DNA of 64,000 nt from Cephalotus follicularis. Its lineage: Eukaryota; Streptophyta; Magnoliopsida; Oxalidales; Cephalotaceae. This document shows positions 48,601 through 60,500 of this stretch, piece by piece (within the stretch, counting starts at the first letter, position 1; each line of letters begins with the position of its first letter). Under the pieces are notes generated by a model, which saw nothing but the letters and a program-made list of their open reading frames with translations, was not told the DNA's origin and did not search any database. Position numbers and translations under genes: made by a program. Location of the stretch: the NCBI GenBank assembly GCA_001972305.1, contig BDDD01005090.1:27563-91562 (forward strand), read 5' to 3'.

Positions 48601-51600
48601 GATTTCGGGGTCAAATTCTCGTTCTGAGATCGTTTAGTGCGTCAATTTATCGTTTTATATCTCTAGGGGCGTAATCGTAAATTTTAGAAATTCATATTTC
48701 CAGTCGTTTCAACGTTTCTGTTTGCAGATAGTTCAAAAAAATCCCTATAAGTTGTTTGTACAGATTTTGGGGTCAAATTCGCGTTCCAAGTTTGTTTAGT
48801 GCGTCAATTTATCATTTTTATATCTCTAGGGGCGTAATCATAAATTTTAAAAATTCATTTTTTCAGTATTTTCAGTGTTTCTTTTTGCAGATAGTACAAA
48901 TGAATCGTCGTAGGTTGTTTGCCGTGATTTCGGGGTCAAATTAGCGTTCCGAGATCGCTTAGTGCGTCGATTTATCGTTTTTATATCTCGAGGGGCGTAA
49001 TCCTAAATTTTGAAAATTCATGTTTTCAGTCGTTTCAACGTTTGTTTTTACAGACAATACAAATGAATTGTTGTAGGTTGTTTACCTCGATTTCGTGGTC
49101 AAATTCGCGTTTTGAGATCGTTTAGTGCGTCAATTTATCGTTTCTATATCTCTAGGGGCGTAATCGAAAATTTTGAAAATTCATGCTTTCAGTCGTTTCA
49201 ACGTTTCTTTTTGCAGACAGTACAAATGAATCGTAGTTAGTTGTTTGCCACGATTTCGGGGTTAAATTCTCGTTCAGATATCGTTTAGTGCGTTAATTTA
49301 TCGTTTTTCTATCTCTAGGAGCGAAATCGTAAATTTTTAAAATTCATGTATTCCGTTGTTTCAACGTTCCTTTTTGCAGACAGCTCAGAAGAATCCTTTT
49401 AAGTTGTTTGAACTGATTTCGGGGTTAAATTCGCGTTCCGATATCGTTTAGTGCGTCAATTTATCGGTTTTATATCTCGAGGGGCGTAATCGTAAATTTT
49501 GAAAATTCATGTTATCAGTCGTTTCAACGTTTCTTTTTGCAGACAGTACAAATGAATCGTCCTAAGTTGTTTGCCGCTATTTCGGCGTCAAATTATCGTT
49601 CCGAGATCGTTTAGTGCGTCAATTTATCGTTTTTATATCTTTAGGGGCGTAATCGTAAATTTTGAAAATTCATTTTTTCAGTCGTTTCAACGTTTCTTTT
49701 TTATGACAGTACAAAATGAATCGTACGAATTTGTTTGCCGGATTTCGGGGTCAAATTCGCGTTCCGAGATCGTTTAGTGCGTTAATTTATCGTTTTTATA
49801 TCTATAGGGGCGCAATCGTAAATTTTAAAAATTCACGTTTTAAGTCTTTTCGTCGTTTCTTTTTTCAGACAGTACAAAGGAATCATCGTAGGTTGTTTGC
49901 CACGATTTTGGGGTCAAATTCGCGTTCCGAGATCGTTTATTGCGTCAATTTATCGTTTTTATATCTCTAGGGGCGTAATCATAAATTTTGAAAATTTATA
50001 TTTTCAGTCGCTTTAACGTTTCTTTTTGCAGACAGTGTAAAGAATTCTTAAAGTTTTTTGCACCGATTTCGGGGTCAAATTCGTTTAGTGTTTCAATTTA
50101 TCGTTTTTATATCTCGAGGGGGGTAATCGTAAATTTTGAAAATTCATGTTTTCAGTCGTTTCAACGTTTCTTTTTTATGACAGTAGAAAATGAATCGTAC
50201 TAGGTTGTTTGACGCGATTTCGGGGTCAAATTCGCGTTCCGAGATCGTTTAGTGCGTCAATTTATCGTTTTTATATCTCGAGGGGCGTAATCGTAAATTT
50301 TTAAAACTCATGTTTTCAGTCGTTTCAACGTTTATTTTTGTAGACAGTACAAATGAATCATCGTAAGGTTTTTACAGAAATTCCTGGGTCAAATTCGCAT
50401 TCCGAGATCGTTTAGTGCGTGAATTTATCGTTTTTATATCTCTGGGGCGTAATCGTAAGTTATAAAAATTCATGTTTTGAGTCGTTTCAACGTTTCTTTT
50501 TGCAGACAGTTCAAACAAATCCTCATAAGTTGTTTACACTGATTTCGGGGTTAAATTAGCGTTCCGAGATCGTTTAGTGCGTCAATTAATCGTTTTTATA
50601 TCTCTAGGGGCGTAATCATAAATTTTGGAAATTTATGTTTTGAGTCGTTTCAACGTTTCATTCTGCATACAGTTCAAAGGAATCCTCATAAGTTGTTTAC
50701 ACTGATTTCGGGGTTAAATTAGCGTTCCGAGATCGTTTAGTGCGTCAATTAATCGTTTTTATGTCTCTAGGGGCGTAATCGTAAATTTTGAAAATTCATG
50801 TTTCCACTCGTTTCAACGTTTATTTTTGCAGACAGTTTAAAGGAATCCTTATAAGTTTTTTGCACTGATTTCGGGGTCAAATTCGCGTTCCGAGATCGTT
50901 TAGTGCGTCAATTTATCGTTTTTATATCTCTAGGGGCGTAATCGTAAAATTTCAAAATTCATGTTTCCACTCGTTTCAACGTTTCTTTTTGTAGACAATT
51001 GAAAGGAATCGTCATAAGTTGTTTGCACTGATTTCGGGGTCAATTTCACGTTCCGAGATCGTTTAGTGCGTGAATTTATCGTTTTTATATCTCTAGGGGC
51101 GTAATCGTACATTTTGAAAATTCATGTTTTCACTCGTTTCAACGTTTCTTTTTGCAGACAGTACAAATGAATCGTCGTAAGTTGTTTGCCGCTATTTCGG
51201 GGTCAAATTAACGTTCCGACATCGTGTAGTGCGTAAATTTATGGTTTTTATATCTCTAGGGGCTTAATCGTAAATTTTAAAAATTCATGTTTTTAGTCTT
51301 TTCAATGTTTCTTTTTGTAGACAATACAAGTGAATCGTCGTAAATTGTTTGCCATGATTTCGGGGTTAAATTCGCGTTCCGAAATCGTTTAGTGCGTTAA
51401 TTTATCGTTTTTATCTCTAGGGACGTAATCATAAATTTTGAAAATTCATGTTTTCAGTCGTTTCAACGTTTCTTTTTGCATACAGTTCAAAGGTATCCAA
51501 ATAAGTTGTTTGCTCTGATTTCAGGGTCAACTTCGCATTCCGAGATCGTTTAGTGCGTCGATTTATCGTTTTTATATCTCTAGGGGCGTAATCGTAAATT

Positions 51601-53352
51601 TTGAAAATTCATGTTTTCAGTCGTATCAACGTTTCTTTTTGCACACAGTACAAATGAATCGTTGTAAGTTGTTTGCCGCTATTTCGGGGTCAAATTACCA
51701 TTCCGAGATCGTTTAGTGCGTCAAGTTATCGTATTCGTATCTCTAGGGGCGTAATCGTAATTTTTGAAAATTCATGTTTTCAGTCGTTTAAACTTTTCTT
51801 TTTGCAGACAGTTCAAAGGTATCCACATAAGTTGTTTGCACTGATTTCGGGGTCAACTTCGCGTTCCGAGATCGTTTAGTGCGTCAATTTATCGTTTTTA
51901 TATCTTTAGGGGCGTAATCGTAAATTTTGAAAATTCATTTTTTCAGTCGTTTCAACGTTTCTTTTTTATGACAGTACAAAATGAATCGTACTAATTTGTT
52001 TGCCGTGATTTCGGGGTCAAATTCGCGTTCCGAGATCGTTTAGTGCGTTAATTTATCGTTTTTATATCTATAGGGGCGAAATCGTAAATTTTGAAAATTC
52101 ATGTTTTAGCTCGTTTCGCCGTTTCTTTTTGCAGACAGTTGAAAGGAATCATCATAAGTTGTTTACACTGATTTCGGGTTCAAATTCGTGTTCTGAGATC
52201 GTTTTGTGCGTCAATTTATCGTTTTTATATCTCTAAGGGCGCAATCGTAAATTTTGAAAATTCACGTTTTAAGTCTTTTCGTCATTTCTTTTTTCAGACA
52301 GTACAAAGGAATCGTCGTAGGTTATTTGCCGCGATTTTGGGGTCAAATTCGCGTTCCGAGATCGTTTATTGCGTCAATTTATCGTTTCTATATCTCTAGG
52401 GGCGTAATCATAAATTTTGAAAATTTATATTTTCAGTCGCTTTAACGTTTCTTTTTGCAGACAGTGTAAAAGAATCCTTAAAGTTTTTTGTACCGATTTC
52501 GGGGTCAAATTCGTTTAGTGTTTCAATTTATCGTTTTTATATTTCGAGGGGCGTAATCGTAAATTTTGAAAATTCATGTTTTCAGTCGTTTCAACGTTTC
52601 TTTTTGCGAACAGTACAAATGAATCTTCGTAAGTTATTTCCCGCTATTTCGGCGACAAATTAGCGTTTTGAGATCGTTTAGTGCGTCAATTTATCATTTT
52701 TATATCACTAGGGGCGTAATTGTAAATTTTGAAAATTAATATTTTCAGTCGTTTCAACGTTTTTTTTTGCAGATAGTGCAAATGACTCGTCGTAAGTTGT
52801 TTGCCGCTATTTCGGGGTCAAATTAGCGTTCTGAAATCGCTTAGTGCGTCAATTTATCGTTTTTATATCTCTAGGGGCACAATCATAAAATTTTAAAAAT
52901 TCATGTTCTCAGTCGTTTGAACGTTTCTTTTTGCGGACAATACAAATGAATCGTCGTAAGTTGTTTGCCGCTATTTCGGCGTCAAATTAGCGTTCTGAGA
53001 TCGTTTAGTGCGTCAATTTATCGTTTTTATATCTCAAGGGGCGTAATCGTAAATTTTGAAAATACATGTTTTAAGTCGTTTCAACGTTTCTTTTTGCAGA
53101 CATTACAAATGAATCGTTGTAGGTTGTTTGCGATTTCGGGGTCAAATTCACGTTGTGAGATTGTTTAGTGCGTAAATTTATCGTTTTTATCTCTCTAGGG
53201 GCGTAATCATAAATTTTGAAAATTCATGTTTTCTGTCGTTTGAACGTTTCTTTTTGCATATAGTGCAAATGACTCGTCATAAGTTGTTTGCCGCTATTTC
53301 GGCGTCAAATTAGCGTTCCGAGATCGTTTAGTGCGTCAATTTATCGTTTTTA
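45614..53352. repeat. 163-bp satellite array, block 2 (about 47 monomers)
   Basis: The satellite and orientation are the same as in block 1, with B, C and D types mixed. The D-then-B haplotype (GCGTTCAGAG followed by GGGCGAAATC and CAATTCAAAGGAATCC) is present at about 46010-46190, as in 25-36 kb. This shows the retroelement interrupts a single domain. Rare shared variants link 49.66-50.2 kb with 51.93-52.6 kb. The block ends within a monomer at TTATCGTTTTTA (53352). Confidence 0.96.
49660..52600. repeat. Local higher-order repeat (copies about 2.3-2.45 kb apart)
   Basis: The stretches about 49660-50110 and 51930-52540 share CTTTTTTATGACAGTAC, AAATTCACGTTTTAAGTC, GTCGCTTTAACG and a 13-bp deletion that leaves TCAAATTCGTTTAGTGTTTC. 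The right-hand copy has one extra monomer. Confidence 0.7.
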
Positions 53353-54559
53353 ACATACAAGTCATGCATGATCATATCTTCCAAAACATAACACTACCCC
53401 TACCTCAATATGCTATCCCAAGATCAATTGCAATGATCTTTCTCTTTAAAGCTCTCCAAGTCACTCTCCAAGCTTTCACCAATCAATTCCTTTGACCTTA
53501 GCAATTCAATCTATGCATGTTATAGATACATGCATCAGTAGCAGTAGGTTCAGTAAACACATATAACCATTAAATTCAGTAGCTCAAGTCATAATTCATT
53601 AAGCTTAATTCATTTGTTCATTAAGCATATACTAACTCTCTTCTACCACATCTTATGCATTTCAACCATCTCCATTCATTCTCTCTTAGCGATCAGTATG
53701 TGTATATGCATTTCATAGTAATTCAGTAGTTATTATGGTTAATAACAACCTACTATCCAATTAGAGATTTCATCCATTCATGCACCAAGTGCTATTTCCA
53801 TTAATTTCATAAATCTTAGAAGATGTTAATCAACCATGGTAGTAGAGATTAAGCATTCTCCTAGATAATCTACTGCAGGATTACAATAACACATTAACAG
53901 ATTTGGATTTGCACTTACCAGGAGATGCTCAAGGCTTTCAAGTTCCTACTTTGAGCTTCAAACTCCAAACCCTCCAATGCAAGCTCTCAATCCAACCCTT
54001 AGCAATTCTCTTTAATGTTCAGTGTTTCTAACACACTCAATACACTAACATTCAGATGATATAGCCACGGATTTGCCAGAGAATCATTTGTTCCATATTT
54101 CTCATCTTTCCTTCTCTCCCTCACATGTCATGTTTTCTTATCTTTCTTTCTTGATTCTTGCAGGTGGCAGGCTTGCAGGTTGCAGAGCACATGCAAGGGC
54201 TCTCCTTGCATGTCATGGACGTTTGTGCATTTCCCAGACACCTGTCATTAAGCATGCCACGCCCCAAGTTCAGTTGACACCTGCACAGACACATGTTCTG
54301 TCGAATTTAAAGTCGACTGGATTCATCAGGCAGTCGACTGGACGTTACACGAGTCAGGCAGTCGACTGTTCCCCTGTGACAGTCGGCTGTCCTGGGTTAA
54401 ATTAGGGTTTCTTGAGTGGATTTCCACCAAATTGTATCCCAATTCATTCCAAACATTTTATTAACCACAAATTGCAATAATTGGACATTAAATTCAAATA
54501 ATTGCACATTTTATTAATTATTATTACAATGTACACGAATTGAATTTGCGGTTCTTACA
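53351..54559 (-). mobile_element. Truncated LTR fragment of the same retrotransposon family
   Basis: This aligns with 44437-45613 of the LTR of the second element (shared CATATCTTCCAAAACATAAC, ATCCCAAGATCAATTG and the outer end GCGGTTCTTACA). It lacks the PBS-side 1.5 kb and any internal sequence. The left junction has a 2-bp shared TA between satellite and LTR. An open frame at 54073-54405 shows no known domain and is rejected as a gene. Confidence 0.88.
54310..54389. repeat. CAGTCGACTG motif cluster in LTR fragment
   Basis: Copies occur at 54310 (AAGTCGACTG), 54331, 54359 and 54380 (CAGTCGGCTG). The starts are 21, 28 and 21 bp apart, the same spacing as at 45360-45439, so the arrangement is inherited. 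Confidence 0.85.
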
Positions 54560-57500
54560 GTTTAGTGCGTCAATTTATCACTTTTATATCTTTAGGGGCT
54601 TAATCGTAAATTTTGAAAATTCATTTTTTTGTCGTTTCAACGTTTCTTTTTGCAGACAATTAAAAGGAATCATCTAAGTCATCTGCACTGATTTCGAGGT
54701 CAGGTTCCAGTTCCGAGATCGTTTAGTGCGTCAATTTATTATTTTTATATCTCGAGGGGCGTAATCGTAAATTTTAAAAATTGATGTTTTAAGTCGTTTC
54801 AACTTTTTTTTTGTAGACAGTTCAAAGGCTTCCTCTTTAGATGTTGGCACTGATTTCGGGGTCAAATTCGCGTTCCGAGATCGTTTAGTGCGTCATTTTA
54901 TCGTTTCTATATCTCGAATGGCGTAATCGTAAATTTTGAAAATTCATGTTTTCAGTCATTTCATCGTTTCTTTTTGCGGACAGTACAAATGAATCGTCGT
55001 AAGTTGTTTCCCGCTATTTCGTCGTCAAATTAGCTTTCTGAGATCGTTTAGTGCGTCAATTTATCGTTTTTATATCTCTAGCGGCGTAATCGTAAATTTT
55101 GAAAATTCATGTTTCAACGTTTCTTTTTGTAGACAGTACAAATGAATCGTCGTAAGTTGATTGCCATGATTTCGGGGTCAAATTCGCATTCCGAGATCGT
55201 TTAGTGCGTCAATTTATCGTTTTTATATCTCTAGGGGCGTAATCGTAAATTTTGAAAATTCATGTTTTCAGTCGTTTCAATGTTTTTTTTGCAGACAATA
55301 CAAATGAATCGTCGTAAGTTATTTGCCGCAATTTCGGGGTCAAATTCGCGTTCTGAGATCGTTTAGTGCGTTAATTTATCTTTTTATATCTCTAGGGGCG
55401 TAATCGTTAATTTTGAAAATTCATGTTTTAAGTCGTTTCAACGTTTCTTTTTGCAGACAGTACAAATGAATCGTCGTCAGTTGTTTGCCGCGATTTCGGA
55501 GTCAAATTCGCGTTCCGATATCGTTTAGTGAATCAATTTATCGTTTTTATATCTCTAGGGGCCTAATCATAAGTTTTGAAAATTCATGTTTTAAGTCGTT
55601 TCAACGTTACTTTTTGCAGACAGTAGAAAGGAATTGTCGTAGGTTATTTGACGCGATTTCGAGGTCAAATTCGCGTTCCGAGTTCGTTTAGTGTGTCAAT
55701 TTATCGCTTTTATATCTCTAGGGGCGTTATCGTAAATTTTGAAAATTCATGTTTTCCATCGTTTCAATGTTTCCTTTTGCAGACAGTTCAAAAGAATCCT
55801 CATAAGTTTTTTGCACAGATTTCGGGGTCAAAGTCGCGTTCCGAGATCGTTTAGTACGTCAATTTATCGTTTTTATATCTTTAGGGGCGTAATCGTAAAT
55901 TTTGAAAATTCATGTTTCCACTCGTTTCAACATTTCTTTTTGCAGACAGTACAAATGAATCGTCGTAAGTTGTTTGCCGCTATTTCGTGGTCAAGTTAGC
56001 GTTCGGAGATCGTTTAGTGCGTCAATTTATCGTTTTTATTTCTTCAGGGGCGTAATAGTAAATTTTGAAAATTTATGTTTCCACTCGTTTCAACATTTGT
56101 TTTTGCAGACAGTTCAAAGCAATCCACATAAGTGATTTGCACTGATTTTGGGGTCAAATTCGCGTTCCGAGATCGTTTAGTGCGTCAATTTATCGTTTTT
56201 ATATCTCTGGGGGCGTAATCGTAAATTTTGAAAATTCATTTTTTCAGTCGTTTCAACGTTTCTTTTTGCAGACAGCACAAATTAATCGTCGTAAGTTATT
56301 TGCCGTGACTTTGGGGTCAAATTCGCATTCCGAGATCGTTTATTGCATCGATTTATCGTTTTTATATCTTAGGGGCGTAATCGTAAATTTTAAAGATTCA
56401 TGTTTTCAGTCGTTTCAACGTTTCTTTTTGCAGACAGTACAAACGAATCGTCGTAAGTTGTTTTCCGCTATTTCGGGGTCAAGTTAGCGTTCGGAGATCG
56501 TTTAGTGCGTCAATTTATCGTTTTTATATCTCTATGGGGGTAATCGTAAATTTTGAAAATTCATGTTTTCAGTCTTATCAACGTTTCTTTTCACACACAG
56601 TACAAATGAATCATTGTAAGTTGTTTGCCGCTATTTCAGGGTCAATTTAGCGTTCCGAGATCGTTTAGTGCGTCAATTTATCGCATTTCTATCTCTAAGG
56701 GCGTAATCGTAAATTTTGAAAATTCATGTTTTCAGTTGTTTCAACGTTTATTTTTGCAGACAATACAAATGAATCGTCGTAAGTTATTTGCCGCGATTTC
56801 GGGGTCAAATTCGCGTTCTGAGATCGTTTAGTGCGTTAATTTATCGTTTTTATATCTCTAGGGGCGTAATCGTAAATTTTAAAAATTCATGTTTTAAGTC
56901 GTTTCACCGTTGCATTTTGTAGACAGTACAAAGGAGACGTCGTAGGCAGTTTGACGCGATTTCGGGGTCAAATTCACGTTCCTAGTTCGTTTAGTGTGTT
57001 AATTTATCGCTTTTATATCTCTAGGGGCGTAATCGTAAATTTTGAAAATTCATTTTTTCCGTCGTTTCAACGTTTCTTTTTGCAGACGGTTCAAATAAAT
57101 CCTCATAAGTTTCTTGCATTGATTTCGGGGTCAAATTCGCGTTCCGAGATCGTTTAGTGCGTCAATTTATCGTTTTTATACCTCTAGGGGCGTAATCGTA
57201 AATTTTAAAAATTCCTATTTTCACTCGTTTCAACGTTTCTTTTTGCAGACAGTTCAAAAGAATCCTCATAAGTTGTTTGCACTGATTTCGGGGTCAAATT
57301 CGCTTTCCGAGATCGTAAGCTGCGTCAATTTATCGTTTTTATATCTCTAGAGGCGTAATCGTAAATTTTGAAAATTCATGTTTTCAGTTGTTTCAACGTT
57401 TCTTTTTGCAGACAGTACAAATGAATCGTCGTAAGTTGTTTGCCACTATTTCGGGGTCAAATGAGCGTTCCAAGATCGTTTAGTGCGTCAATTTATCGTT

Positions 57501-60500
57501 TTTATATCTCTAGGGGCGTAATCGTAAATTTTGAAAATTAATGTTTTCAGTCGTTTCAATGTTTTTTTTTGCAGACAATACAAATGAATCGTCGTAAGTT
57601 ATTTGCCGCAATTTCGGGGTCAAATTCGCGTTCTGAGATCGTTTATTGCGTTAATTTATCGTTTTTATATCTCTAGTGGCGTAATCGTAAATTTTTAAAA
57701 TTCATGTTTTAAGTCGTTTCAACGTTTCTTTTTGCAGACAGTACAAATGAATCATCGTCTGTTGTTTGCCGCAATTTCGGGGTCAAATTCGCGTTCCGAG
57801 ATCGTTTACTGAATCAATTTATCGTTTTTATATCTCTAGGGGCCTAATCATATGTTTTGAAAATTCATGTTTTAAGTGGTTTCAACGTTACTTTTTGCAG
57901 AAAGTTTAAAGGAATCCTCATAAGTTTTTTGCACTGATTTCGGGGTCAAAGTCGCGTTCCGAGATCGTTTAGTGCGTCAATTTATCGTTTTTATATCTTT
58001 AGGGGCGTAATCGTAAATTTTGAAAATTCATGTTTCCAATCGTTTTTACGTTTCTTTTTGCAGACAGTACAAATGAATCGTCGTAAGTTGTTTGCCGCTA
58101 TTTCGGGGTCAAGTTAGCGTTCGGAGATCGTTTAGTGCGTCAATTTATCGTTTTTATATCTTTAGGAGCGTAATAGTAAATTTTGAAAATTCATGTTTCC
58201 ACTCGTTTCAACGTTTGTTTTTGCAAACAGTTCAAAAGAATCCTCATAAGTGGTTTGCACGGATTTTGGGGTCAAATTCGCGTTCCGAGATCGTTTAGTG
58301 CGTCAATTTATCGTTTTTATATATCTAGGGGCGTAATCGTAAATTTTGAAAATTCATGTTTTCAGTCGTTTCAACGTTTCTTTTTGCAGACAGTACAAAT
58401 GAATCTTTATATGTTGTTTGCCGCAAGTTCGGGGTCATATTCGCGTTTCGAGAATATTTAGTGCGCTAATTTATAGTTTTTATATCTTTAGGGTCGTAAT
58501 CGTAAATTTTGAAAATTCATGTTTAAAGTTGTTTCAACGTTTCTTTTTGCAGACAGCTCAAAGGAATTCTCATAAGTTGTTTGCACTGATTTCGGGGTCA
58601 AATTCGCGTTCTGAGATTGTTTAGTGCGTCAATTTATCGTTTTTATATCATAAATTTTGAAAGTTAATGTTTTCAATCGTTTCAAGGTTTCTTTTTGAAG
58701 ACAGTACAAATGAATCTTCATAAGTTGTTTGCCGCGAGTTCGGGATCAAATTCGCGTTCCGAGAATGTTTAGTGCGCCAATTTATCGTTTTTATATCTTT
58801 AGGGCCGTAATCGTAAATTTTGAAAATTCATGTTTTAAGTTGTTTCAACGTTTCTTTTTGCAGACAACTCAAAGATCTCTAGGGGCGTAATCGTAAATTT
58901 TGAAAATTCATGTTTTAAGTCGTTTCAACGTTTCTTTTTGCAGACAGTACAAATGAATCGTCGTAAGTTATTTACCACGATTTCGGGGTCAAATTCGCGT
59001 TCCGAGATCGTTTAGTGCGTTAATTTATCGTTTTTATATCTCTAGGGGCGTAATTGTAAATTTCGAAAATTCATGTTTTCATTCATTTCAACGTTTATTT
59101 TTGCAGACAGTACAAATGAATCGTCGTCAGTTGTTTACCGCGATTTCGGGGTCAAATTCGCGTTCAGAGATCGTTTAGTGAATCAATTTATCGTTTTTAT
59201 ATCTCTAGGGGCCTAATCATAAATTTTGAAAATTCATGTTTTAAGTCGTTTCAACGTTACTTTTTACAGACAGTACAAAGGAATCGTCGTAGGTTGTTTG
59301 ACGCGATTTTGGGGTCAAATTCGCGTTTCGAGTTCATTTAGTGTGTCAATTTATCGCTTTTATATCTCTAGGGGGGTTATCGTAAATTTTGAAAATTCAT
59401 GTTTTCCGTCGTTTCAACGTTTCCTTTTGCAGACAGTTCAAAGGAATCCTAATAAATTTTTTGCACTGATTTCGGAGTCAAAGTCGCGTTCCGAGATCGT
59501 TTAGTGCGTCAATTTATCGTTTTTATATTTTTAGGGGCGTAATAGTAAATTTTGAAAATTCATGTTTCCACTCGTTTCAACGTTTCTTTTTGCAGACAAT
59601 ACAAATGAATCGTCGTAAGTTGTTTGCCGCGACTTTGGGGTCAAATTCGCATTCCGAGATCGTTTAGTGCGTCAATTTATCGTTTTTATATCTTAGGGGC
59701 GTAATCGTAACATTTGAAAATTCATGTTTTCAGTCGTTTCAACGTTTCTTTTTGCAGACAGTACAAATGTTTCTTCGTAAGTTGTTTCCCGCTATTTCTT
59801 GTCAAGTTAGCGTTCGGAGATCGTTTAGTGCGTCAATTTATCGTTTTTATATCTCTATGGGGGTAATCGTAAATTTTGAAAATTCATGTTTTCAGTCGTT
59901 TCAACGTTTCTTTTTGCAGACAGTACAAATGAATCGTCGTAAGTTGTTTGCCGCTATTTCGGTGTCAAATTTGCGGTCTGAGATCGTTTAGTGCGTCAAT
60001 TTATCGTTTTTATATCTCTAGGGGCGTAATCGTAAATTTTGAAAATTCATGTTTTTAGTCGTTTCAACGTTTTTTTTGCAGACAGTACAAATGAATCGTC
60101 GTAAGTTGTTTGCCGCCATTTTGGGGACAAATGAGCGTTTCAAGATCGTTTAGTGCGTCAATTTATCGTTTTTACATCTCTAGGGGCGTAATCGTAAATT
60201 TTAAAAATTAATGTTTTCAGTCGTTTTAAGGTTTCTTTTTGAAGACAATACAAATGAAGCTTTCTAAGTTGTTTGCCGGGAATTCGGGGTCAAATTTGCG
60301 TTCCGAGAATGTTTAGTGCGCCAATTTATCGTTTTTATATTTTTAGACCCGTAATCGTAAATATTGAAAATTCATGTTTTAAGTTGTTTCAACGTTTCTT
60401 TTTGCAGACAGCTCAAAAGAATTCTCATAAGTTGTTTGCACTGATTTCGGGGTCAAATTCGCGTTCCGAGATCGTTTAGTGTGTCAATTTATCGTTTTTA

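Noticed and set aside
54073..54405. 110-codon open frame on the plus strand
   Set aside because: It is within the LTR fragment, antisense to the element, contains the CAGTCGACTG cluster and has no protein-family features.
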